Program-made: the position numbers and the translations under genes
Assembly (NCBI RefSeq): GCF_003369795.1
Contig: NZ_CP026730.1
Span: forward strand, 6,253,001-6,317,000
DNA length: 64,000 nt
Reading direction: 5' to 3'
DNA from: Streptomyces sp. CB09001
GTDB lineage: Bacteria > Actinomycetota > Actinomycetes > Streptomycetales > Streptomycetaceae
The notes under the pieces: generated by a model
The model's database searches: none
Seen by the model: only the letters and a program-made list of their open reading frames with translations
Told to the model about the DNA's origin: nothing
Part shown: in pieces, positions 24,656 through 33,867 of the stretch
Layout: every line of letters starts with the position of its first letter
Position numbering within the stretch: position 1 is the stretch's first letter

Positions 24656-25531
24656 TCAGACCTTGGGTGTCCGGGACTCCAGGGAGTACGACGCCTCGAT
24701 GCGGTAGGTGCCCTTGTTGCCGCCGCCGCGGTCCACGTTCACGTCCGCCGACCTGACGACCTTCAGGTACAGGCCGTCCGCCTTGTCGAACCAGACGTCC
24801 GCCACGGCGTCACCGTCGAGACCGTCGCCCCTCACGTAGCTGTCGATCCGTACATGGTGGGCCGGCCGGACCTCGCCCCCCACCGTGACGGTCTCGTCGC
24901 CGATGTATTTGATCTTGATGGCGGCCCTGTTGCCGTGCGCGACGCAGATGGTCTCCTCCTTCCCTCCGGCCCGCACCGCGTCCCCGCCCACCTGGACCAT
25001 GGCCGGATTGCACTTGTGGGCCTCGTCGCCCTCGATACCCGCGAAGCTCACCTTCTGCATGTGGGCGAGACACAGGTACTCGCCCTGACCGCTGCACTGC
25101 CGGTGGGCGTCGGTGTGTTCCTCGATCGGAGTGAAGTACAGCTCCCACACACAACCGGAGGCGTGCAGGACCCGGGCGTAGGTCTCCTTGGGGAAGGGAC
25201 GCTCGTACTTGTCGCCGTCGTAGATGATCGAGTCCGCGCCGTCGGTCCGGTAGGTGTACACGCCGGCCTTCGGTTTGCTGAACCCCTTGATCTCCTTGCT
25301 GGGCGACACCGGGTGCGAGATCTGCCCCAGGTCGTCCCGGAGGGCCGAAGGGTGATCGCGGTACTTCTTGAGCGCCTCGGTGAGCGTCACGGGCGTTCCC
25401 TCGGGCGTGATGGCCTGGGTGCGGTTCGCGACGATGAACGCTCCGGCCGCGACGAGCACGGCCAGAATCGGCACCAGGCGCAGCAGGGTGCGCCGCACTT
25501 GCCGGTTGGTTGAGCGAGACGGGCCTTCCAC
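24656..25531 (-). CDS. membrane-anchored protein of unknown function
   Basis: 291 residues from a GTG at 25531 with GGAG 5 nt upstream; the open frame continues further but without support. A basic N-terminus (STNRQVRRTLLRLV) precedes one hydrophobic helix (PILAVLVAAGAFIVA), so the rest should lie outside the membrane. The exposed part has four Cys (near ASGCVW, RQCSGQ, YLCLAH, HKCNPA) and a further ETICVAH, and repeated beta-strand patterns (KIKYIGDETVTVGG; VRIDSYVRGDGL; YRIEASYSLES). I recognise no family. It is divergent from the NRPS across about 295 bp, which holds both promoters but no recognisable motif. Confidence 0.72.
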   Translation of the reverse strand: MEGPSRSTNRQVRRTLLRLVPILAVLVAAGAFIVANRTQAITPEGTPVTLTEALKKYRDHPSALRDDLGQISHPVSPSKEIKGFSKPKAGVYTYRTDGADSIIYDGDKYERPFPKETYARVLHASGCVWELYFTPIEEHTDAHRQCSGQGEYLCLAHMQKVSFAGIEGDEAHKCNPAMVQVGGDAVRAGGKEETICVAHGNRAAIKIKYIGDETVTVGGEVRPAHHVRIDSYVRGDGLDGDAVADVWFDKADGLYLKVVRSADVNVDRGGGNKGTYRIEASYSLESRTPKV

Positions 25532-25825
25532 AGTCGCTCCTTCGACGGTCGGGAAATCCCCAGCACCGTCCCCCGTCGGACGCGGCCCGCCCACCCCAGC
25601 ACGACGTGTCCGAAGAGCCCTGCCCTTGGCCCCCTCGAAAGAGCACGGTACGCGTCCCCGGCCGCCCGCCCTTCCCGCCAGCCCTTCAGGGCTGTCGGTG
25701 TCCTCGTCCGCGCGTGAGCCTGGCCGGGACTCGCATGCCCGCGAGCCCGCAGCCGCAGGCGACGCTCCGCTCGCGGCCGAGCGGGTGGCCCGGGCGCCGT
25801 CCCGCATCGTCATCCGGAGGACCCA

Positions 25826-28800
25826 GTGCACCCGACCAGCAACGGCAACGCCGGCACGCGCTCCCTCGACCGCGGCACCCTGCTCGCCCTCTCACCGGCC
25901 GACCGGATGCGGGACATCAGCGCCTACCTGCGGGACTGCCACCGCCGGATCACCGGCCGGGAGGCACCCGCCGACCTCGACACCTCCGTGTTCCTGGAAT
26001 CCCTCCAGGCCACCGAACTGCAGATCACGATCGAGGCCGAGCTGAACGTGTCCGTCCCGCTCACCGAACTCGTCGCCATGCCCAGTCTCCGCGCCCTCGC
26101 CGAGGCCGTCGACCAGGCCCTCGTCTCCGCCTCCGAGGCACCTCTCGCCGAGACCGAGAGGGAGCTGACTTTGCGTCCGGATGTGGCGGGGTGGGGTGAG
26201 CCGTTCGGGCTGACGGATGTGCAGCATGCGTATTGGCTGGGGCGGTCGGGGTTGTTCGAGTTGGGTGATGTGTCGACGCATGTGTATCTGGAGTTGGAGT
26301 CGTCGGATTTTGATCCGGTGCGTGCGTCGGTGGTGTTGGGGCGTTTGGTGGCGCGGCATGGAATGTTGCGTGGGGTGGTGCGGGGTGATGGTCGTCAGCA
26401 GGTGTTGGGTGATGTGGGGGTGGTGGAGGTTGGTTTCGAGGATGTGAGTGGTTTGTCGGTGGGGGAGGTGGAGGGGGCGTTGGCTGCGGTGCGGGGGCGG
26501 TTGTCGCATGAGGTGCGGCCGGCGGGGGAGTGGCCGTTGTTCGAGGTGTGTGCGTTGCGTTTGCCGGGTGGGGTGACGCGGGTGCATGTGAGTGTGGACA
26601 TGTTGGTGGCGGATGCGGCGTCGGTGCGGATTCTGTTGTCGGAGTGGGGGGAGTTGTATGCGGATCCGGAGTGTGTGTTGCCGCCGATCGATGTGTCGTT
26701 CCGGGACTATGTCCTGGCTGTGGGGGCCGCGGGGGAGGACGAGGGGGCTCGGGAGTACTGGCTGTCGCGGTTGGACACCCTGCCGGCCGCACCCGAACTG
26801 CCCACCGTGTCGCGGGCACCGGGCGGCCCGACCCGGTTCGTACGGCGGACGCACCAGCTCTCGGACGACCGCTGGCGGTCGCTGAAGCGGGCGGCGCAGG
26901 CGCGGGGTGTGACGCCGTCGGCGTTGCTGTGCGCGGCGTACGCGGAGGCGCTGGCGTTGTGGGCGAAGGAGCCGCGGTTCACGCTGAACGTGACGATCGG
27001 CGACCGGCTGCCGCTGCACCCGCACGTCGACCGGCTGATCGGCGACTTCACCAACCTCGTCCTGCTCGAGGTGGACACGGAGTCCGCCGACACCTTCGTC
27101 GGCCGTGCCGGGAACGTGCAGCGCCGCCTGTGGGAGGACCTCGAACACCGCGGCTACGGCGGCGTCCTGCTGCTGCGGGACCTCGCCCGGCGGCACGGCC
27201 CCGAGCGGGCCGCCATGCCCGTCGTCTTCACCAGCGTCCTCGGCCGCTGCATGCCGGGCGGCTCGCCCGCCGACCCGCTGCCCGGCCTGGGCCACGTGGT
27301 GTCTGCCGTGTCGCAGACACCGCAGGTCCACCTGGACTGCCAGGTGGTGGAGGTCGCCGACGGGCTCTCGGTGAGCTGGGACGCGGTGGAGGCCTTGTTC
27401 CCCGAAGGCGTCCTGGACGAGGCGTTCGCGGGTTTCGTGGCCCTGGTGGAGAGCCTCGCGGATGGCGAGGACGTCTGGGAGGCGGCGTGTCCGGTGGAGG
27501 TGCCGGCGGAGCACGCGGCGGTGGTGGCGGCGGTGAACGCGACGGAGCGGAAGCTGCCCGAGGGGCTGCTGCACGAGCCGTTCTTCGAGCGGGCCGCGCT
27601 CGCGCCCGACGCACCGGCGGTGATCTGGTCGTCGGGGCGAATGTCCTATGGGGAGTTGGCGCGGCACGCGGGCCGGGTGGCGGACCGGCTGGGGGAGTTG
27701 GGGGTGCGGCCGGGTGAGCGGGTCGTGGTGTCGATGCGGAAGGGCTGGGAACAGGTCGCGGCCGTGCTGGGTGTGTTGCGGGCGGGTGGTGTGTATGTGC
27801 CCGTGGACCCGACGTTGCCCGCGGAGCGGGTCGGTTATCTGGTGGAGCACACCGAGGCGCGGGTGGTGTTGACTCAGCCGGGGCTGGTGGAGGGGCCGTG
27901 GCCGTCGGGTGTTCCGGTGGTCGGGGTGGACGACACCGATGCCGAGCCGCGCGGCCACAGCGGTGAGCGGGCGGTCACGGATCTGGCGTATGTGATCTTC
28001 ACGTCGGGTTCGACGGGTGTGCCGAAGGGGGTGATGATCGACCACCGGGGGGCGCGGAACACGCTGGAGGACATCAACGAGCGGGTCGGACTGGGGGCCC
28101 GGGACCGGGTGCTGGCGGTGTCGAGCCTGAGTTTCGACCTGTCGGTGTGGGACGTGTTCGGCACTCTGGCGGCGGGCGCGGCCCTGGTGATTCCCGACGC
28201 CGGGTCCGACCGTGATCCGGGGCACTGGAGCGAGCTGGCCGACCAGCACGGCGTGACCGTCTGGAACTCGGTTCCGGCCCTGTTCGAGCTGTTCACCGAG
28301 TACCGGGCACGGGTGGAGCCGCGGGAGGGCCTGCGTTGCGCGATGTTGTCGGGTGACTGGATTCCCTTGTCGTTGCCGGAGCGGGCGTGGGGGGTGTTCC
28401 CGGGGGTCCGGCTGTTGAGTCTGGGTGGGGCGACGGAGGCGTCGGTGTGGTCGATCCACCATCCGATCGCGGAAGTGGACCCGGAGTGGTCGAGCATCCC
28501 GTACGGGACGGCGTTGGCGAACCAGTCGGTGCATGTGCTGGACGGCCGGATGCGGACCCGGCCGGCGTATGCGACCGGTGGGATCTACATCGGTGGCGTG
28601 GGGACGGCGTTGGGGTACTGGAAGGACGCGGAGAAGTCCGGGCGTTCCTTCGTGGTGCATCCGCGGAGCGGGGAGCGGTTGTACCGGACGGGGGACCTGG
28701 GGCGGTTCTGGCCGGACGGGACGATCGAGTTTTTGGGGCGGGAGGACCAGCAGGTCAAGATCAACGGGTATCGCATCGAGCTGGGCGAGATCGACGCGGC

Positions 28801-31800
28801 GCTGACCGCACACCCCCGCGTCGATGGCGCGGTCACGATCACCGACAGTGTGGGGCAGGGCGGGAAGCGGCTGGTGTCCTACGTGACGCTCGACGCGGAC
28901 GTCGAGATCGAGGAGCTGCGGGAGTGGCTGCGGTCGAAGATCCCCGCCTACATGGTGCCGCCGGTCGTGGTGGTGCTGGACGAGATCCCGCTCAGCGGCA
29001 ACGGCAAGGTCGACCGCAAGGCGCTTCCGGCGCCGGACCGGGGTGACTCGGCGGCCGTCTACACTCCGCCGGCGAGCCCTGTCGAGCACGCGCTGGTGGA
29101 GGTGTGGACGGAACTGCTCAACCCGTCCCAGCCGCTGTCGACCGGCGCCAACCTCTTCGAACTCGGCGCCGACTCCCTGCTCGCCCTGCGCGCCACCGCC
29201 GCGGCCGACCGGCACGGCCTGCGCCTCCAGCTCGCCGACGTCTTCACCCACCCCACCATCACCCAGCAGGCCCTCGTCGTGCAGGCCGCCAAAGCGGTGG
29301 AGACCACCCGCATCGAGCCCGATGTGGCGGGGTGGGGTGAGCCGTTCGGGCTGACGGATGTGCAGCATGCGTATTGGCTGGGGCGGTCGGGGTTGTTCGA
29401 GTTGGGTGATGTGTCGACGCATGTGTATCTGGAGTTGGAGTCGTCGGATTTTGATCCGGTGCGTGCGTCGGTGGTGTTGGGGCGTTTGGTGGCGCGGCAT
29501 GGGATGTTGCGTGGGGTGGTGCGGGGTGATGGTCGTCAGCAGGTGTTGGGTGATGTGGGGGTGGTGGAGGTTGGTTTTGAGGATGTGAGTGGTTTGTCGG
29601 TGGGGGAGGTGGAGGGGGCGTTGGCTGCGGTGCGGGGGCGGTTGTCGCATGAGGTGCGGCCGGCGGGGGAGTGGCCGTTGTTCGAGGTGTGTGCGTTGCG
29701 TTTGCCGGGTGGGGTGACGCGGGTGCATGTGAGTGTGGACATGTTGGTGGCGGATGCGGCGTCGGTGCGGATTCTGTTGTCGGAGTGGGGGGAGTTGTAT
29801 GCGGATCCGGAGTGTGTGTTGCCGCCGATCGATGTGTCGTTCCGGGACTATGTCCTGGCGGTGGGGGCCGCGGGGGAGGACGAGGGGGCTCGGGAGTACT
29901 GGCTGTCGCGGTTGGACACCCTGCCGGCCGCACCCGAGCTACCGGTCCTCGCACCCCGTCCCGGCGAGCCGACGCGGTTCGTACGCCGCACGCACACCGT
30001 GTCCCGTGAACGCTGGACCCGGCTCAAGGACCGTGCGCAGGCGCGGGGTGTGACGCCGTCGGCGTTGCTGTGCGCGGCGTACGCGGAGGCGCTGGCGTTG
30101 TGGGCGAAGGAGCCGCGGTTCACGCTGAACGTGACGATCGGCGACCGGCTGCCGCTGCACCCGCACGTCGACCGGCTGATCGGCGACTTCACCAACCTCG
30201 TCCTCCTGGAGGCGGACACCGCTGCCGACGGCTCGTTCGCGGACCGTGCGGAGGCTCTCCAGCGGCAGCTCTTCCGGGACATGGAGCACCGGGCCTTCGG
30301 CGGCATCCGGGTGATCCGCGAGCTGGCGCGGGTGCACGGGCCCGCCCGCGCTTCGATGCCCGTCGTGTTCACGAGCGTCCTCGGCCACGACATGCCGGGC
30401 GGTGACGACGGAGTGCTCCCCGGCCTGGGCAGGCTCCTCGGTGGCGTTTCCCAGACGCCGCAGGTCCACCTCGACTGCCAGGTCCTGGAGATCGCCGGGG
30501 AACTCATGATCAGCTGGGACGCGGTGGAGGCGCTGTTCCCGGAGGGTGTGCTGGACGCGGCCTTCGACGCGTACGCGCGCCTTGCCGAGGCCCTCGCGGA
30601 TGGCGAGGACGTCTGGGAGGCGGCGTGTCCGGTGGAGGTGCCGGCGGAGCACGCGGCGGTGGTGGCGGCGGTGAACGCGACGGAGCGGAAGCTGCCCGAG
30701 GGGCTGCTGCACGAGCCGTTCTTCGAGCGGGCCGCGCTCGCGCCCGACGCACCGGCGGTGATCTGGTCCTCCGGCCGGCTGACGTACGGCGAGCTGGCCG
30801 GACGTGCCTGCCGAGTCGCCGAGCAACTGGGGGAGTTGGGGGTGCGGCCGGGTGAGCGGGTCGTGGTGTCGATGCGGAAGGGCTGGGAACAGGTCGCCGC
30901 GGTCCTCGGCGTGTTGCGGGCGGGTGGTGTGTATGTGCCCGTGGACCCGACGTTGCCCGCGGAGCGGGTCGGTTATCTGGTGGAGCACACCGAGGCGCGG
31001 GTGGTGTTGACTCAGCCGGGGCTGGTGGAGGGGCCGTGGCCGTCGGGTGTACCGGTGGTCGGGGTGGACGACACCGATGCCGAGCCGCGCGGCCACATGG
31101 GCCGGCGTACTCCGGCAGACCTGGCGTACGTGATCTTCACGTCGGGTTCGACGGGTGTGCCGAAGGGGGTGATGATCGACCACCGGGGGGCGCGGAACAC
31201 GCTGGAGGACATCAACGAGCGGGTCGGACTGGGGGCCCGGGACCGGGTGCTGGCGGTGTCGAGCCTGAGTTTCGACCTGTCGGTGTGGGACGTGTTCGGC
31301 ACTCTGGCGGCGGGTGCGGCCCTGGTGATTCCGGATGCCGGGTCGGACCGTGATCCGGGGCACTGGAGCGAGCTGGCCGACCAGCACGGCGTGACCGTCT
31401 GGAACTCGGTTCCGGCCCTGTTCGAGCTGTTCACCGAGTACCGCGCGGCTACCGAACCGCACGCGGGGCTGCGCTGCGCCCTCCTCTCCGGCGACTGGAT
31501 ACCGCTCTCCCTGCCGGAGCGGGCGTGGGGGGTGTTCCCGGGGGTCCGGCTGTTGAGTCTGGGTGGGGCGACGGAGGCGTCGGTGTGGTCGATCCACCAT
31601 CCGATCGCGGAAGTGGACCCGGAGTGGTCGAGCATCCCGTACGGGACGGCGTTGGCGAACCAGTCGGTGCATGTGCTGGACGGCCGGATGCGGACCCGGC
31701 CGGCGTATGCGACCGGTGGGATCTACATCGGTGGCGTGGGGACGGCGTTGGGGTACTGGAAGGACGCGGAGAAGTCCGGGCGTTCCTTCGTGGTGCATCC

Positions 31801-33811
31801 GCGGAGCGGGGAGCGGTTGTACCGGACGGGGGACCTGGGGCGGTTCTGGCCGGACGGGACGATCGAGTTTTTGGGGCGGGAGGACCAGCAGGTCAAGATC
31901 AACGGGTATCGCATCGAGCTGGGCGAGATCGACGCGGCGCTGACCGCACACCCCCGCGTCGATGGCGCCGTCACGATCACCGACAGTGTGGGGCAGGGCG
32001 GCAAGCGGCTGGTGTCCTACGTGACGCTCGACGCGGACGTCGAGATCGAGGAGCTGCGGGAGTGGCTGCGGTCGAAGATCCCCGCCTACATGGTGCCGCC
32101 GGTCGTGGTGGTGCTGGACGAGATCCCGCTCAGCGGCAACGGCAAGGTCGACCGCAAGGCGCTTCCGGCGCCGGACCGGGGTGACTCGGCGGCCGTCTAC
32201 ACCCCGCCCGCGAGCCCTGTCGAGCACGCGCTGGTCGAGGTGTGGACGGAACTGCTCAACCCGTCCCAGCCGCTGTCGACCGGCGCCAACCTCTTCGAAC
32301 TCGGCGCCGACTCCCTGCTCGCCCTGCGCGCCACCGCCGCGGCCGACCGGCACGGCCTGCGCCTCCAGCTCGCCGACGTCTTCACCCACCCCACCATCAC
32401 CCAGCAGGCCCTGGCCGCCGACTCCGTCTCGGTCGGCGCCACGCAAGACGACCCGGTGGGGCCGGCCGGCATGACACCCTCGCAGCACTGGTTCCTCTCC
32501 CAGGACCTGCCGCGCCGCCAGCACTGGAACGACGCCTCCTTCCTGCTGGCACTGCAACGACCGCTGGACACGGCCGTCCTGGCCCGCGCCCTCGAACGCG
32601 TCCTGGGCCACCACGACGCGCTGCGGCTGCGCTTCGTCCGCGGCGCCGACGGCGGGTGGGCCGCGCGGGTGGCGCCGCACGACGGGACGGAAGAGGAACT
32701 GCCCTTCACCGTGCACGACCTGTCGCACTTGGACAGCAGGGCCCAGAAGAAGCAGAGCGTCGAGATCAGCGACCGGCTCCAGGCCAGCCTCGACCTGGGC
32801 CACGGACCCCTGCTGCGCATGGCCTACTTCGACATGGGGGACCGCCCGCACTGCGTGCTGTTCCTCGCGCACTGGCTCGCCGTCGACCACTACTCGGGCC
32901 GCATCGTCCTGGAGGACCTGCTCGGCTGCTACGCCGACCTGGAGGCCGGCGGCGAAGGACTGCTGCCACCGCGGACGACGTCGTTCCGTGCCTGGACCCG
33001 AGGGCTCGCCGAGTACGCGAACGGTGAGGAGGTGACGGCCGAGGCGGCCCACTGGGCGAGCGACGCCCGCCGGAACGCCACCCCCGTCCCGGTGGACCGA
33101 ACCGAGGGCCCCAACTCGCTGGAGTCGCTGGAGAACGTCACCGTGCGAGTCGACCGCAAGGTGACCGACGCACTGGTGCACCTGCTGCCCCGGCACATCA
33201 GGGCAGACCTCTCCGAAGTACTGTGCTCGGCCGCCCTGCGCGCCCTGCACACGACGTACCCGAAGCTGGACGGCACCGCGCGGACGCTGATCGACCTGGA
33301 ACGCCACGGGCGCGACCTCCCGGTGCCGGGCACCAACGTCAGCCGTACGGTGGGCCGTTTCTCCACCCTGGTCCCGGTGCTGTTCGCCTACGACCCCGCC
33401 CTGCCCGCCGACGAGGCCCTGCGCCGGACCCGGGACCAGGTCGACGCCCAGCCCGCCAGGGGCGCCGGACACGGGCTGCTGACGCACCTCTCGGTCCGGC
33501 CCGAGGCGGAGGCCGTGCGTGGACTGCCCGCCGCATCCCTCGGGGTGAACTACCTGGGCCAGGTGGACGAGGTCTTCCTGCGCAGTGATCTGCTGAGCGT
33601 GCCGCGCATGGCCTACGGCAGTCAGCGCAGCGACGTGGGGACCCGGTTCCGGCTGATCGACCTGATCGGGTTCGTGGTCGCGGGCCGGCTCAACCTGACC
33701 GTCGGATTCAGCGCCAACCGGCACTCCGCCGCCACGCGCGAGACGTTCACCGCCGCCCTCGTCGACGAACTCACCGAACTCGCCGCGTGGGTCCGCTGGT
33801 TGGAGGGCTGA
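25826..33811 (+). CDS. NRPS: ACP-Cy-A(Cys)-PCP-Cy-A(Cys)-PCP-E-like
   Basis: 2661 residues from a GTG with GGAGG 6 nt upstream. Domains: carrier about 30-105 (Ser59 in LESLQATEL); Cy1 about 115-550 with the DxxxxD motif DMLVADAAS (Asp258, Asp263); A1 about 575-1075 (FTSGSTGVPKG after 722), pocket code DLWNMSLVW; PCP1 (Ser1117); Cy2 about 1162-1595 (Asp1305, Asp1310); A2 code DLWNLSLVW; PCP2 (Ser2163); terminal epimerization-like domain about 2210-2655 (VGRFSTLVPVLF, GVNYLGQVDE). Both codes resemble those for cysteine, so the product should carry two thiazolines on the acyl starter. The terminal domain has HWLAVDHYS where HHxxxDG is expected (Trp2350 for the usual second His), so activity is doubtful. 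The two modules are near-identical in patches with unusual codon use. Confidence 0.95.
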   Translation: MHPTSNGNAGTRSLDRGTLLALSPADRMRDISAYLRDCHRRITGREAPADLDTSVFLESLQATELQITIEAELNVSVPLTELVAMPSLRALAEAVDQALVSASEAPLAETERELTLRPDVAGWGEPFGLTDVQHAYWLGRSGLFELGDVSTHVYLELESSDFDPVRASVVLGRLVARHGMLRGVVRGDGRQQVLGDVGVVEVGFEDVSGLSVGEVEGALAAVRGRLSHEVRPAGEWPLFEVCALRLPGGVTRVHVSVDMLVADAASVRILLSEWGELYADPECVLPPIDVSFRDYVLAVGAAGEDEGAREYWLSRLDTLPAAPELPTVSRAPGGPTRFVRRTHQLSDDRWRSLKRAAQARGVTPSALLCAAYAEALALWAKEPRFTLNVTIGDRLPLHPHVDRLIGDFTNLVLLEVDTESADTFVGRAGNVQRRLWEDLEHRGYGGVLLLRDLARRHGPERAAMPVVFTSVLGRCMPGGSPADPLPGLGHVVSAVSQTPQVHLDCQVVEVADGLSVSWDAVEALFPEGVLDEAFAGFVALVESLADGEDVWEAACPVEVPAEHAAVVAAVNATERKLPEGLLHEPFFERAALAPDAPAVIWSSGRMSYGELARHAGRVADRLGELGVRPGERVVVSMRKGWEQVAAVLGVLRAGGVYVPVDPTLPAERVGYLVEHTEARVVLTQPGLVEGPWPSGVPVVGVDDTDAEPRGHSGERAVTDLAYVIFTSGSTGVPKGVMIDHRGARNTLEDINERVGLGARDRVLAVSSLSFDLSVWDVFGTLAAGAALVIPDAGSDRDPGHWSELADQHGVTVWNSVPALFELFTEYRARVEPREGLRCAMLSGDWIPLSLPERAWGVFPGVRLLSLGGATEASVWSIHHPIAEVDPEWSSIPYGTALANQSVHVLDGRMRTRPAYATGGIYIGGVGTALGYWKDAEKSGRSFVVHPRSGERLYRTGDLGRFWPDGTIEFLGREDQQVKINGYRIELGEIDAALTAHPRVDGAVTITDSVGQGGKRLVSYVTLDADVEIEELREWLRSKIPAYMVPPVVVVLDEIPLSGNGKVDRKALPAPDRGDSAAVYTPPASPVEHALVEVWTELLNPSQPLSTGANLFELGADSLLALRATAAADRHGLRLQLADVFTHPTITQQALVVQAAKAVETTRIEPDVAGWGEPFGLTDVQHAYWLGRSGLFELGDVSTHVYLELESSDFDPVRASVVLGRLVARHGMLRGVVRGDGRQQVLGDVGVVEVGFEDVSGLSVGEVEGALAAVRGRLSHEVRPAGEWPLFEVCALRLPGGVTRVHVSVDMLVADAASVRILLSEWGELYADPECVLPPIDVSFRDYVLAVGAAGEDEGAREYWLSRLDTLPAAPELPVLAPRPGEPTRFVRRTHTVSRERWTRLKDRAQARGVTPSALLCAAYAEALALWAKEPRFTLNVTIGDRLPLHPHVDRLIGDFTNLVLLEADTAADGSFADRAEALQRQLFRDMEHRAFGGIRVIRELARVHGPARASMPVVFTSVLGHDMPGGDDGVLPGLGRLLGGVSQTPQVHLDCQVLEIAGELMISWDAVEALFPEGVLDAAFDAYARLAEALADGEDVWEAACPVEVPAEHAAVVAAVNATERKLPEGLLHEPFFERAALAPDAPAVIWSSGRLTYGELAGRACRVAEQLGELGVRPGERVVVSMRKGWEQVAAVLGVLRAGGVYVPVDPTLPAERVGYLVEHTEARVVLTQPGLVEGPWPSGVPVVGVDDTDAEPRGHMGRRTPADLAYVIFTSGSTGVPKGVMIDHRGARNTLEDINERVGLGARDRVLAVSSLSFDLSVWDVFGTLAAGAALVIPDAGSDRDPGHWSELADQHGVTVWNSVPALFELFTEYRAATEPHAGLRCALLSGDWIPLSLPERAWGVFPGVRLLSLGGATEASVWSIHHPIAEVDPEWSSIPYGTALANQSVHVLDGRMRTRPAYATGGIYIGGVGTALGYWKDAEKSGRSFVVHPRSGERLYRTGDLGRFWPDGTIEFLGREDQQVKINGYRIELGEIDAALTAHPRVDGAVTITDSVGQGGKRLVSYVTLDADVEIEELREWLRSKIPAYMVPPVVVVLDEIPLSGNGKVDRKALPAPDRGDSAAVYTPPASPVEHALVEVWTELLNPSQPLSTGANLFELGADSLLALRATAAADRHGLRLQLADVFTHPTITQQALAADSVSVGATQDDPVGPAGMTPSQHWFLSQDLPRRQHWNDASFLLALQRPLDTAVLARALERVLGHHDALRLRFVRGADGGWAARVAPHDGTEEELPFTVHDLSHLDSRAQKKQSVEISDRLQASLDLGHGPLLRMAYFDMGDRPHCVLFLAHWLAVDHYSGRIVLEDLLGCYADLEAGGEGLLPPRTTSFRAWTRGLAEYANGEEVTAEAAHWASDARRNATPVPVDRTEGPNSLESLENVTVRVDRKVTDALVHLLPRHIRADLSEVLCSAALRALHTTYPKLDGTARTLIDLERHGRDLPVPGTNVSRTVGRFSTLVPVLFAYDPALPADEALRRTRDQVDAQPARGAGHGLLTHLSVRPEAEAVRGLPAASLGVNYLGQVDEVFLRSDLLSVPRMAYGSQRSDVGTRFRLIDLIGFVVAGRLNLTVGFSANRHSAATRETFTAALVDELTELAAWVRWLEG
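26180..32412 (+). repeat. duplicated NRPS module, 3.1-kb direct repeat with mosaic conversion
   Basis: Cy-A-PCP of module 1 (from 26180) repeats as module 2 (from 29321) at a 3141-bp offset. About 610 bp at the start of the two Cy domains differs at only a few bases and uses T/G-ending codons unlike the rest of the window. In the A domains, identical blocks alternate with blocks that differ silently, for example 27758-27778 versus 30895-30915 with the same peptide but different codons. The edges are sharp. Confidence 0.85.
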
Positions 33812-33828
33812 GCCGCACCGGAGAAGGA

Positions 33829-33865
33829 CGGGCCCGGCGGACGCCGCCACGTCCCCCCGGGCCCG
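33829..33865. terminator. hairpin between convergent NRPS and membrane-protein genes
   Basis: Arms CGGGCCCGG (33829-33837) and CCGGGCCCG (33857-33865) pair perfectly. Probable shared terminator. Confidence 0.6.
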
Positions 33866-33867
33866 CC

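Noticed and set aside
25892..29728. Very long open frames on the minus strand opposite the NRPS (1278 residues here, another of 1310 residues opposite 29939-33871)
   Set aside because: They are GC-bias shadows: His/Arg/Gln/Pro-rich composition, no domains, and they antisense an NRPS with clear motifs.
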